A stretch of 21,833 nt of DNA from GSA-30 sp036384435 (GTDB taxonomy: Bacteria; Pseudomonadota; Gammaproteobacteria; Xanthomonadales; Rhodanobacteraceae): positions 1-21,833 of the forward strand of contig NZ_DASVMI010000156.1 in the NCBI RefSeq assembly GCF_036384435.1. The letters run 5' to 3'. Below the pieces are notes generated by a model. It was not told the origin of the DNA. It made no database searches and was given only the letters and a program-made list of their open reading frames with translations. How positions within the stretch are numbered: the first letter of the stretch is position 1; each line of letters opens with the position of its first letter. A program made the position numbers and the translations under genes. Positions 1-6,847 of this stretch are shown here, piece by piece.

Positions 1-105
1 GACCTGCGCCGCGAGCGTGGAGCTGCCCAGCAACGAGGCGATCGCCGCACTCAGCGCACCCAGGCGATGGCGGGACGGATGACGACGGGATGCGTGCATG
101 GGCAT
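1..105 (-). CDS. Two-partner secretion exoprotein (TpsA-like), N-terminal fragment
   Basis: Only the first 35 codons are inside the window; the gene runs off the left edge. Reading the minus strand from the ATG at 105 gives a basic N-terminus rich in His/Arg (residues 5-14), a hydrophobic core (about 15-31) and an AA-Q type signal-peptidase site near residues 32-34, i.e. a classic Sec signal peptide. A strong ribosome binding site (GGAAGAGG) lies 7 bases before the ATG. The gene starts 40 bases after the stop of the TpsB transporter on the same strand, where the secreted partner of such systems commonly sits. That context is the reason for the TpsA call: no hemagglutinin (TPS) domain is visible because the sequence ends. 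It could also be another exported protein. The start and signal peptide are seen; the identity is inferred. Confidence 0.6.
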   Translation of the reverse strand, partial: MPMHASRRHPSRHRLGALSAAIASLLGSSTLAAQV

Positions 106-145
106 GGCTTGGCCTCTTCCGTGAACGCGCGCGGGGCGCGAGGTG

Positions 146-1843
146 TCAGTACACATACGTCAACGAGATACCGGTTGCCGGACGCATCGAATCGAGCTGG
201 CGACCACCGCGCAGCGACCATCCGGCAAATGCATCCCAGCTCAGGCGTCCAAGCTGCCCGCGCGCGCCGAGGAAACCGCCGGCCAGGCTCTTGTGCCCGA
301 GCTGGCGCCCACTGGGGCCGCCAACGTGACCGTTATCGAGGCCTGCGTAGAAGGCCAGCGGCCAGCGCTCGGCAGGCAGGCTCCAGGTGTTGCGCCAATA
401 CCAGCCACGCTCGGCGGCGAGTGTCTGTTCGCCATCGAAGCCTCGCACGGTATAGCGGCCACCGATGGCGATGAATTCCGAGCCGTAGAGTGTGTGCGGA
501 CTGCGCTGGGCGTGGAATTCGCTGGTCCATTGCACGGACCGCCGCCCCAGTCGGAACGGCACGTAGAGCGAGGCATCGAGCACCGTCAGCGCATAGCCAA
601 AACGCGGGCTGTCAGGATGTTGCCCTCCCGGATCGCGCATACCACCGAACCAGTGCACACCCTTGCGCTGTGCAAGTCGTAAATCCAGTTGAGCGTTGCC
701 CAGGTACTGGCGCTGGGAAACCGAAAGCTCGGCCATGGTGGTGTTGCGACGCTGCGTGTCTAGCTCGACGTCTTCGATATAACTGTGTGCCCAGCGCTTG
801 CCTACCCGCAAGGCCAGGGTGGTCTTGCTGCTGCGGCTGCGATGCAGCAGGCGCTGCGCCGAGACGTCGGTGCTGCGCGACGTGCCACGACTGGAGAATG
901 ATTGCGCCGATCCGGTGATGGTCTGGCGATAGCGGTAACCGTAGAACGATGCACTGAACAGCCAATTGCCCCAGGGCATCGAATAGTTGCCACTGAGACC
1001 CTGCGTCGCCTTGTCGCGGCTGGCCGGTGCGTTGCGGTTGTAGCCCAGCGATAGCAGGTCGTTCGCACCCAGCGGGTTATCTACTGCCAGGGTGGCGCCC
1101 GCCTGACCGCGACCGGTCGCGCGCGTGCCGCTGTCATCGAGCGTGGCGATCATGCGCCACGGCCGCGTGCGCCGCCGCTTGATCACCAGGATCGATTCGC
1201 CGGGCTGATCACCCGGCGCGATGTCGATGTCCACGTCCTGCGAGGGAACACGCTTGAACTGTTCCAGCGCCTGCTCGATATCGCGCAGATTGAGCAGCGC
1301 ACCGGGGCGCATGGGTAACGCGCTGCGCCAATGGCCGCCACGCGCGGCGTCATCGTCGCGGATGGATGCAATCGTGCCGGGCACGATCGTCAGCACCAGC
1401 GTGCCGTTGGCGATACTCTGCGGCGTCACGCCGATGCGGGTCGTGACATAACCCCTATCGATGGCCAACTCACCGGCCCGGCGAGCGATCAGGTTGATGC
1501 CCGCAGGACCAACACAGCGCCCGGCATAGGTGTCGAGGTAACGCTGGATGAATCCGAATGAGTTGGCCTGCTCGCCTTGCAGGTGTATCGAGCGCAGCGT
1601 GAAGCACGCTTGTTCGCGTGGCAGGTCGATACGATGAAAATCGCCTGTACCGGGTGACCCCAGGCGCACATCGGGGGCCTCGCGCTCGCGTTCACGCTGA
1701 TGCGCCTCACGCTCGGCGCGTTCACGCTGTTCCTGCGTATCGGGAGTTACCGACTGTGCACAAGCCAGCCACGGAAACATCCCTGTCAGCGCCAACCACG
1801 GCGCCATGCGCACTGCACGACCGCGCGCTACGACCATATCCAT
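146..1843 (-). CDS. TpsB-type outer-membrane transporter (ShlB/FhaC/HecB family)
   Basis: This 565-residue protein is the outer-membrane pore of a two-partner secretion system: it recognises a TpsA exoprotein in the periplasm and threads it outward. Residues 1-30 form a signal peptide (hydrophobic 14-28, ending CAQS). Residues 36-56 are a charged Arg/Glu-rich stretch, matching the helix/linker that precedes the POTRA domains in this family. POTRA-like sequence follows (about 72-210), including the family pattern ACFxLxxIxLxG near 79-90. The rest is a beta-barrel, with the hallmark VRGF tetrad of the L6 loop at 466-469 and a C-terminus ending in aromatic residues (YVY). The length is normal for the family. 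It is the first gene of a likely two-gene operon with the truncated exoprotein downstream. The start at 1843 has only a weak ribosome binding site; an internal Met at residue 13 would also leave a workable signal peptide. Confidence 0.92.
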   Translation of the reverse strand: MDMVVARGRAVRMAPWLALTGMFPWLACAQSVTPDTQEQRERAEREAHQREREREAPDVRLGSPGTGDFHRIDLPREQACFTLRSIHLQGEQANSFGFIQRYLDTYAGRCVGPAGINLIARRAGELAIDRGYVTTRIGVTPQSIANGTLVLTIVPGTIASIRDDDAARGGHWRSALPMRPGALLNLRDIEQALEQFKRVPSQDVDIDIAPGDQPGESILVIKRRRTRPWRMIATLDDSGTRATGRGQAGATLAVDNPLGANDLLSLGYNRNAPASRDKATQGLSGNYSMPWGNWLFSASFYGYRYRQTITGSAQSFSSRGTSRSTDVSAQRLLHRSRSSKTTLALRVGKRWAHSYIEDVELDTQRRNTTMAELSVSQRQYLGNAQLDLRLAQRKGVHWFGGMRDPGGQHPDSPRFGYALTVLDASLYVPFRLGRRSVQWTSEFHAQRSPHTLYGSEFIAIGGRYTVRGFDGEQTLAAERGWYWRNTWSLPAERWPLAFYAGLDNGHVGGPSGRQLGHKSLAGGFLGARGQLGRLSWDAFAGWSLRGGRQLDSMRPATGISLTYVY

Positions 1844-2186
1844 TCAATACCCGACCACAAACAGCCCACTCCCGAGGCGGCGAGTCTATCGAGTGCCGCA
1901 GTGGCCGCCAGGAGCTGACCGCATTTTTCGTAGTATTCCTAAGGCCCTATCATCCGAAGCGCCAAACGCGTCACGAATCATGCCACGAGCCTTTCCACAT
2001 CGGCCCCGCAACCGAGGAGCGACTTCAGCTGCGATGCGAGATGCGATGTTGTCGCGGCCTGGAAGTTTCAATACCCCACTCTGCGATTAGATCGCAGATT
2101 GCTTCGCGAATGAATTGGCTCCTGCGGCGTGACGCACGCCACCGCCAAAGGGATGGTCTGTCATGTGGTGCTCGCACTTCCATAAC
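1844..2186. other. Intergenic region with no convincing gene
   Basis: This 343-base stretch separates the start of the tpsB gene from the stop of the cyclase-family gene, both on the minus strand. It should hold the tpsB promoter and the end of the upstream operon. I see no convincing coding sequence: open frames across it lack a ribosome binding site and recognisable protein features. Tandem palindromes occupy 2080-2140 and are listed separately. The A/T-richer segment at about 1921-1950 is a plausible place for the tpsB promoter, but no good -35/-10 pair stands out. Confidence 0.6.
2080..2140. repeat. Tandem palindromes with a REP-like segment
   Basis: Three palindromes sit in a row. At 2080-2098, TCTGCGAT and ATCGCAGA flank a 3-base loop (perfect 8-bp arms). 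At 2103-2110 is TTCGCGAA. At 2126-2140, GGCGTG and CACGCC flank a 3-base loop (perfect 6-bp arms). On the minus strand, the segment between them reads CAGGAGCCAATTCATTCGCGAA, here split as CAGGAGCCAA and TTCATTCGCGAA, resembling intergenic REP elements of gammaproteobacteria that carry a GGAGCGAATTCATTCGCGA-like core. The position, about 50-110 bases beyond the stop of the minus-strand catabolic operon, suits an mRNA-stabilising or terminating role. No T-run follows, so a simple intrinsic terminator is not supported. The palindromes are seen; the REP assignment is from memory of similar sequences. Confidence 0.4.
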
Positions 2187-2960
2187 TCAATCAGGCAGCA
2201 CTGCCACCGCACGTGTCCAGCCTGCGCTGGCCGCGCGGATCTTGGCGGGGAAGCAGATCACCGTGAAGCCATCGGCTGGCAGGCTTTCCAGGTTGTGCAA
2301 TTTTTCGATCTGGCAATAGCCCACGTCGCGCCCGGCCTTGTGACCTTCCCAGATCAGGCTTGCATCGTCGGTTTCAGCGAATCGTCTGGCGGTATGGCTG
2401 AAAGGCGCATCCCAGCTCCAGCCATCGGTGCCAACGACGCGTACGCCGCATGACGCAAGGTGCAAGGTCGCATCGCGCCCCATGCCGCAACCGCTGTGGA
2501 TGTAATCGGAATGCCCATACCGTTCGCCGGCTCGCGTGTTGACGACAACAATCTCCAACGGCTTGAGCGTGTGCCCGATGCGTGCCAGCTCGGCATCGAT
2601 TTCGTCGGGCGTCACGACGTGACCGTCCGGCAAATGGCGAAAATCCAGCTTCACACCGGGCTGCATGAACCACTCCAGGGGCACTTCGTCGATGGCGATC
2701 GCACGACGGCCGCCATCCATCGTCGGGTGATAGTGCCAGGGTGCGTCGATATGCGTGCCGTTGTGCGTGGACAGCGTGATCTCTTCGACCGCCCAGCCCA
2801 TGCCGTCGGGCAAGCGATCGGTCGTCATGCCGGGAAACGAGCGCACTACGTCGGCGGCCGAATCGCGATGCGTGGTGTAGTGGATCGTCGGCCGCATGAA
2901 AGGCGGGTCGGAGATCGTCTCGTTGTCCAGGGTGATGGAAATATCGATGATCCTGCTCAT
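2187..2960 (-). CDS. Cyclase-family metal-dependent hydrolase (KynB/isatin hydrolase-like)
   Basis: This 257-residue cytoplasmic protein belongs to the cyclase family (Cyclase_dase fold), which includes kynurenine formamidase and isatin hydrolase. These metal-dependent enzymes hydrolyse amide or lactam/lactone bonds. The signature HNGTHIDAPWH is at residues 66-76: H66, H70 and D72 are the expected metal ligands and H76 the expected catalytic histidine. A second conserved block around H207 and E219 (QIEKLHNL) fits the other active-site residues. The start at 2960 was chosen over upstream Met codons because homology-like sequence begins there (SRIIDISITLDN) and because upstream codons overlap the fumarylacetoacetase gene. 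It begins 34 bases after that gene and is last in a four-gene minus-strand operon. Its substrate cannot be told from sequence; kynurenine formamidase is possible, but no other kynurenine gene is nearby. Confidence 0.85.
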   Translation of the reverse strand: MSRIIDISITLDNETISDPPFMRPTIHYTTHRDSAADVVRSFPGMTTDRLPDGMGWAVEEITLSTHNGTHIDAPWHYHPTMDGGRRAIAIDEVPLEWFMQPGVKLDFRHLPDGHVVTPDEIDAELARIGHTLKPLEIVVVNTRAGERYGHSDYIHSGCGMGRDATLHLASCGVRVVGTDGWSWDAPFSHTARRFAETDDASLIWEGHKAGRDVGYCQIEKLHNLESLPADGFTVICFPAKIRAASAGWTRAVAVLPD

Positions 2961-2994
2961 GCTGGAATTCCGTATGTCGAAGAAAGGGGACGGC

Positions 2995-4317
2995 TCAGGC
3001 GCCGACGACGCCGCGCACCTGGCCAAAGCCAAGGGATGCGAAGCCTTCGCGCGCACATCGGCCCTGGAAGGTGATTTCATCGCCGTCTTCCAGGAAACCA
3101 CGTTGCTCGCCATGAGGTAGCCGCACCGGGCGCGTGCCGCCGTGGGTGAGTTCAAGCAGACTGCTCAATTGTTCGGGCAACGGGCCGGATATGGTGCCGG
3201 TGCCAAGCAGGTCGCCCGGCTCCATGTTGCATCCACCGGAACTGTGATGAGCCAGCATCTGCGCGGGTGTCCAGTAAAGGTGCCGCGCGTTGGATCGAAG
3301 AATCTCGATCGAGTCGATGCCGTGCTGCCGCATGACGGCCGTTTGCAGCGACACCGACAACTGCACGTCCAGGCCTCCGTGTGCCTGGTCGCTTGCATCG
3401 GTCAGGTAAGGCAACGGTGCGGGTAGATCCGGTTCACGCGGCATGGCCGGTACACGGAAGGGCGCGAGTGCGTCGGCCGTGACGATCCATGGCGAAACCA
3501 TGGTGCCGAAGTTCTTGCTGAGAAACGGTCCCAGCGGAAACATTTCCCAACGCTGGATGTCTCGTGCCGACCAGTCATTGAGCAGGCAATAGCCCGCGAT
3601 GTGTTCGTGCGCCTGACGCATGGGAATCGGCTGCCCCTGCGCATTGCCGGCACCGACGTAGAAACCCATTTCCAGTTCGAAATCTAACCGCTGGCAGGGT
3701 CCGACATCCGGCGCTTCACCCGGCGATCGGGGTGGTCGCTGCCCCAGCGGACGGCGTATCGCCTGGCCCTGCCCCACGCTTACCGACGAGGCGCGACCGT
3801 GATAGCCGATCGGCACCCAGGTGTAGTTGGCCGGCAACGGATTTTCCGGCGTGAGCAAGGCACCGGCCGCGCGTGCATGGTAGATACCGGCATAGAAGTC
3901 GGTGTAGTTGCCCACGCGAACCGGCAGATGCATCGTGCAGCGACTGCGCTCGTGCAGCAGGCCGTGATGGGCGGCTTCGCGCACGTCGCGGGCAACCTGT
4001 TGCACGTCGAGCAACCAGCTTACTTGCCGACGCAAGGCGCGCAACGGAGCCTGTCCTGCCGCGAGCAAGGCGTTGAGCGATCCGGCCTGCCCCAACCGCG
4101 CAGCTTCGCCCGCATCGCCGGCAAGCCAGCCACGTGCATGTGCGTATCCGACATCGAGGATCACATCACCGACGGCGATGCCGAACCGGCGTTCGTGTCC
4201 ATCGAGGCTGAAGATGCCCAATGGCAGGTTCTGGATCGGAAAATCCGTCGTGCCATCGTTGGCGCTGTCGACCCAGCTACGACGAGCCGGATCGTGTGTT
4301 GCATCTAGTTCAATCAC
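2995..4317 (-). CDS. fahA: Fumarylacetoacetase
   Basis: Fumarylacetoacetase hydrolyses 4-fumarylacetoacetate to fumarate and acetoacetate, the last step of homogentisate/tyrosine degradation. The protein is about 440 residues, the normal two-domain length. With the GTG start at 4317, all the known catalytic and metal residues of the mammalian enzyme have counterparts at the same spacing: D140 and H147 (YTDFYAGIYH), E214 and E216 (DFELEMG), D248, R252 and Q255 (LLNDWSARDIQ) and K268 (LSKNFG). The N-terminal DFPIQNLPLGIF block is also typical. I prefer the GTG at 4317 because AAGGA lies 6 bases upstream and it leaves a 28-base gap after the MFS gene; the ATG codons further out (up to 4386) would overlap that gene. 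No homogentisate dioxygenase or maleylacetoacetate isomerase is in the window, so it may act on a related 2,4-diketo acid. Confidence 0.93.
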   Translation of the reverse strand: MIELDATHDPARRSWVDSANDGTTDFPIQNLPLGIFSLDGHERRFGIAVGDVILDVGYAHARGWLAGDAGEAARLGQAGSLNALLAAGQAPLRALRRQVSWLLDVQQVARDVREAAHHGLLHERSRCTMHLPVRVGNYTDFYAGIYHARAAGALLTPENPLPANYTWVPIGYHGRASSVSVGQGQAIRRPLGQRPPRSPGEAPDVGPCQRLDFELEMGFYVGAGNAQGQPIPMRQAHEHIAGYCLLNDWSARDIQRWEMFPLGPFLSKNFGTMVSPWIVTADALAPFRVPAMPREPDLPAPLPYLTDASDQAHGGLDVQLSVSLQTAVMRQHGIDSIEILRSNARHLYWTPAQMLAHHSSGGCNMEPGDLLGTGTISGPLPEQLSSLLELTHGGTRPVRLPHGEQRGFLEDGDEITFQGRCAREGFASLGFGQVRGVVGA

Positions 4318-4345
4318 AGCGATTCCTTGGGGAAGGAGGGAGACG

Positions 4346-5560
4346 TCAGCTCGTCGCACCGAGCGCATGCGCGGCATCTGTCGCACCGGGACGCCGTGCG
4401 AGCAGGCAACAGGCCATCGTGCCGAGCGTCACCACGGCGGTGAACGTCCATGCGGCGAAATAGCCCTCGGACGCGGCAAGCCGGCCGTAGAGCGTGGGCA
4501 CCAGCACGCCGCCGATCGCGGCGATGGTCAGCAGCAGGCCACATGCGGTGGGGATGTCGGCCAGGCGGATCTGCTGCCGATACAGCCCGGGCGCGGCGAC
4601 CCACGATACGAACGCCAGGATGCCGGACGCACCGATGATGCCGGCGAGTATGTTCAAGCCGGCCATGCCAACGTGAGGCACGGCCGCCAGCGCCGCGGCC
4701 TCGACCACCAGTGCGCCAACCAGAGTGGGTATCACGCCAAGCAGCTTGTCCGCCAGCCAGCCTCCCAGGAAGGAGCCCGGGATACCGCTGAGCAACACGA
4801 TCACACCCAGCACACCCGCGCTGTGCTGGCCGGCGCCCAGGTGTTGCTGCGCATAGGTCGGCAACAATTCCGCCGCCGTGAAGTAACTGCCATAACCGCC
4901 GAGGAAAGCCAGCCCGATGACCCACAGGTCGCGGTTGGCGAAGATGCGCCGGAGCGCGGCTCCATCCAGGTGGCTGCCCTGGGTTTCCCGCCCTTCCATG
5001 CCGGGGGGTGAGGGAAACACGAACCACAACGCCACGAAGGTCAGCGCACCGACCGCCGCTCCCATGAGCAATGCCATGCGCCAGCCAAAGGCGGCCACGA
5101 TGCCGGACCACCCATAAAGCCCCGCCGCGGCACCTACCGTGAAGGCAACGCCGGTGATCAGGCCATTGGCCGTGACCAGTTGATGATCGCGAAACCACGC
5201 GGTGGTAAGCCCGATGGCGCTGCCGATGTAGATCGAACCACCCACGCCGCAGATAAACCGGCCGATCAGCAAGGCCGTCAGCGAGTGCGCCTGAGATGAC
5301 CATACCGAGCCGACCGTCTCCACGGCGATGCCGAACAGCATGGCCCACCGCATACCATACGCCTCGGCCAGCATGCCACCGGGAATGTGTGCGATGCCAT
5401 AGCCGGCAATAAAAAATCCAACTACTGATCCCAGTTGCGGCAACGACAGGTGAAGATCCGTAGTCAGGTGCCCGAATGTGGGGATCACGTTGAACCAGTT
5501 CAGGGTGAACTGCAGAAACGAAAGAAAAATAATGGAGAGCGCAAGCCAGCGATTGTTCAC
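4346..5560 (-). CDS. MFS transporter, probably for an organic or aromatic acid
   Basis: A 404-residue major facilitator superfamily protein with about twelve hydrophobic membrane segments in two halves, a charged central loop near residues 190-210 (PSPPGMEGRETQGS), and the loop 2-3-like GMLAEAYGMRWAM block near residues 62-75. It should sit in the inner membrane and move a small solute, probably in symport with protons. The family alone does not identify the substrate. Its place between an outer-membrane channel gene (29-base gap) and fumarylacetoacetase (28-base gap), on the same strand, suggests import of the compound the operon degrades, likely an aromatic or diketo acid. An efflux role is less likely given the catabolic neighbours but cannot be excluded. 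Confidence 0.85.
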   Translation of the reverse strand: MNNRWLALSIIFLSFLQFTLNWFNVIPTFGHLTTDLHLSLPQLGSVVGFFIAGYGIAHIPGGMLAEAYGMRWAMLFGIAVETVGSVWSSQAHSLTALLIGRFICGVGGSIYIGSAIGLTTAWFRDHQLVTANGLITGVAFTVGAAAGLYGWSGIVAAFGWRMALLMGAAVGALTFVALWFVFPSPPGMEGRETQGSHLDGAALRRIFANRDLWVIGLAFLGGYGSYFTAAELLPTYAQQHLGAGQHSAGVLGVIVLLSGIPGSFLGGWLADKLLGVIPTLVGALVVEAAALAAVPHVGMAGLNILAGIIGASGILAFVSWVAAPGLYRQQIRLADIPTACGLLLTIAAIGGVLVPTLYGRLAASEGYFAAWTFTAVVTLGTMACCLLARRPGATDAAHALGATS

Positions 5561-5589
5561 GTCAATAACCTCGCCAAATCGTGGATGGG

Positions 5590-6507
5590 TCAGAACAGGC
5601 GGAACGACACCGATGCGAAGGCGAACGACACCGCCACATCGTTGCGTGTGCGTATGTCCTGCAGATAGCGCAGCGACACCTTGGCGCGACCGAAGTCATA
5701 GGCCAGCAGCGGGCCGACGAGCATGTGCTCGAAACGATTGCCGTTACCGACCACGCTGCCGTACTGGCGGTCATCGCTGAACTGGCGCGAATAGTTGCCG
5801 ATGACGCCCACGGTCCAATGCCCAATCGTGCGGCTGGCGGTCAGATCCAGGTAATACGCGTTGCCAGAGAGATAATCGGTGCGCGAGTTGCGCTTGTTGA
5901 TGTCCACGACGTTGTTGAGCGTGAGATTCCAGCCGTCGTGCAGCCAGGTCACCGCCCAGCTCGGCTCGACGGTCCAGTAGTCGTTGGCGTAGCTGGTTTG
6001 CAAGGTCTTGCCATCACGATAGCGATAGTTGCCTGTGGGAAGGTAGAAGGACATGCCTGCCGACGTGAAAAAGCCATGTCCCAGGTTCCAGGACAGGATG
6101 GCCGGCGTAATGATGGGATTGAAGAAACCCGTGGAGCGCGAACGGTACCCGCCAATGGCACGCGTATCGACGTTATGCTGGTCGTAGAAGAAGATCGCAT
6201 TGGCTGCGTAGTCCGCGCCCAGCAATTTCCATCCCGGCACCCACAGGAACAACGAGGTGTTGGTGTAGTTGCGCAACTTCAACGGGATACCGTGGCCGGC
6301 ACCGTCTTTGAGCTGGTCACCGTGTGTCAGATAGAATGTGTCGTCGTAGTAAAGCCCCGGTGGCGGCAAGGCACCCGCCGGCACGCCCGTGGTGGCGCCG
6401 GGCAGGAATGGACTGAGGTTTTCCGAGGCATGACTGGCCGCCGCCCACGTCAAGCCGATACCGATGATGCAAGCCAATGCCCTGCTGACAATCGTGTTGC
6501 GTGACAT
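5590..6507 (-). CDS. Outer-membrane channel, phenol meta-pathway (MetA/SphA)-like
   Basis: A 305-residue protein with a signal peptide (basic MSRNTIVSR, hydrophobic 10-24, AxHA cleavage near residue 27) followed by alternating amphipathic strands rich in Tyr, Trp and Asn and a final phenylalanine, the mark of an outer-membrane beta-barrel. The overall pattern, including the N-terminal PPPGLYYDD block after the signal, matches the family named for phenol meta-pathway degradation genes, thought to let hydrophobic or aromatic substrates cross the outer membrane. It is the first gene of the minus-strand operon, so its promoter lies in the gap shared with the divergent TetR gene. GGGGGA lies 6 bases before the start codon. 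The pore role is inferred from family and context; no transported compound is evident. Confidence 0.8.
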   Translation of the reverse strand: MSRNTIVSRALACIIGIGLTWAAASHASENLSPFLPGATTGVPAGALPPPGLYYDDTFYLTHGDQLKDGAGHGIPLKLRNYTNTSLFLWVPGWKLLGADYAANAIFFYDQHNVDTRAIGGYRSRSTGFFNPIITPAILSWNLGHGFFTSAGMSFYLPTGNYRYRDGKTLQTSYANDYWTVEPSWAVTWLHDGWNLTLNNVVDINKRNSRTDYLSGNAYYLDLTASRTIGHWTVGVIGNYSRQFSDDRQYGSVVGNGNRFEHMLVGPLLAYDFGRAKVSLRYLQDIRTRNDVAVSFAFASVSFRLF

Positions 6508-6629
6508 GCGTGTCCCCCGATGAGATGTGAATGACTCAAATGCGAGGCAGCCACATCCTCATCGCGTTACAAGGCGATGGCTGAAGCTGTCTCTCATGCA
6601 CAGACATAAAAACGTGCGCTGCCCGATCG

Positions 6630-6649
6630 GATGCGCCATGCTCCGCATC
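6630..6649. promoter_or_regulatory. Inverted repeat, possible operator upstream of the channel gene
   Basis: GATGCG at 6630-6635 and CGCATC at 6644-6649 form perfect 6-bp arms separated by 8 bases, about 125-140 bases upstream of the channel gene start. The size fits a dimeric regulator site, but short inverted repeats are common in GC-rich DNA and no second copy is seen. Confidence 0.25.
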
Positions 6650-6732
6650 ATCGTGCGGTGGTGGCTTTTATCCTCGCAGTGACCGGGCAAGCTTGGATAT
6701 GTGGTGCGCCCCGACCTCGAATCTGATGGAGT

Positions 6733-6748
6733 TTGTACATATGTACAA
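6733..6748. promoter_or_regulatory. Perfect 16-bp palindrome, likely TetR operator
   Basis: TTGTACATATGTACAA is fully self-complementary and lies about 100 bases before the TetR start and about 225 bases before the divergent channel gene. A degenerate second copy, TTGTACGGTTGTGCAC, starts at 6754. Length, symmetry and position are those expected for the binding site of a TetR dimer that represses both its own gene and the divergent operon. Its central A/T-rich bases also make it the most A/T-rich piece of this gap. Confidence 0.6.
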
Positions 6749-6847
6749 CTTATTGTACGGTTGTGCACCTTGCGGCGCAGCAACGTGTGCCGTATCGAAC
6801 GCAAGAGCAATCGCGACGAGCGAATGCCCGATGGAGGCAAGTCGCCG

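Larger units (their letters stand above)
6508..6847. promoter_or_regulatory. Divergent regulatory region between the channel operon and tetR
   Basis: This 340-base gap lies between the channel gene (minus) and the TetR gene (plus), so it must carry both promoters. It contains a perfect palindrome at 6733-6748 and an inverted repeat at 6630-6649, both listed separately. Hexamers TTGTAC at each end of the 16-bp palindrome could serve as -35 elements in either direction, each with a weak -10 candidate 17 bases away (TACGGT at 6756-6761 for tetR; CAGATT on the minus strand at 6720-6725 for the channel operon). The latter would give a leader of about 200 bases. I see no convincing protein-coding frame here, although the TetR frame stays open back to 6701. 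Confidence 0.65.

Noticed and set aside
1921..1950. RcsB-box-like sequence (TTAGGAATACTAC on the minus strand) upstream of tpsB
   Set aside because: Only one half matches the known consensus and nothing else supports Rcs control.
1618..2319. Plus-strand open frame spanning the tpsB start and the intergenic gap
   Set aside because: It overlaps two clear minus-strand genes, is rich in Arg/His/Pro as typical for antisense frames, and has no ribosome binding site.
4318..4386. Longer N-terminus for fumarylacetoacetase from ATG at 4386
   Set aside because: It would overlap the MFS gene by 41 bases, and the extra residues do not look like the family; the GTG at 4317 has a good ribosome binding site.
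6525..6541. CRP/Clp-like half site TGTGA near the channel gene start
   Set aside because: The second half is poor (CAAAT for TCACA), and its position between promoter and start is unhelpful for activation.
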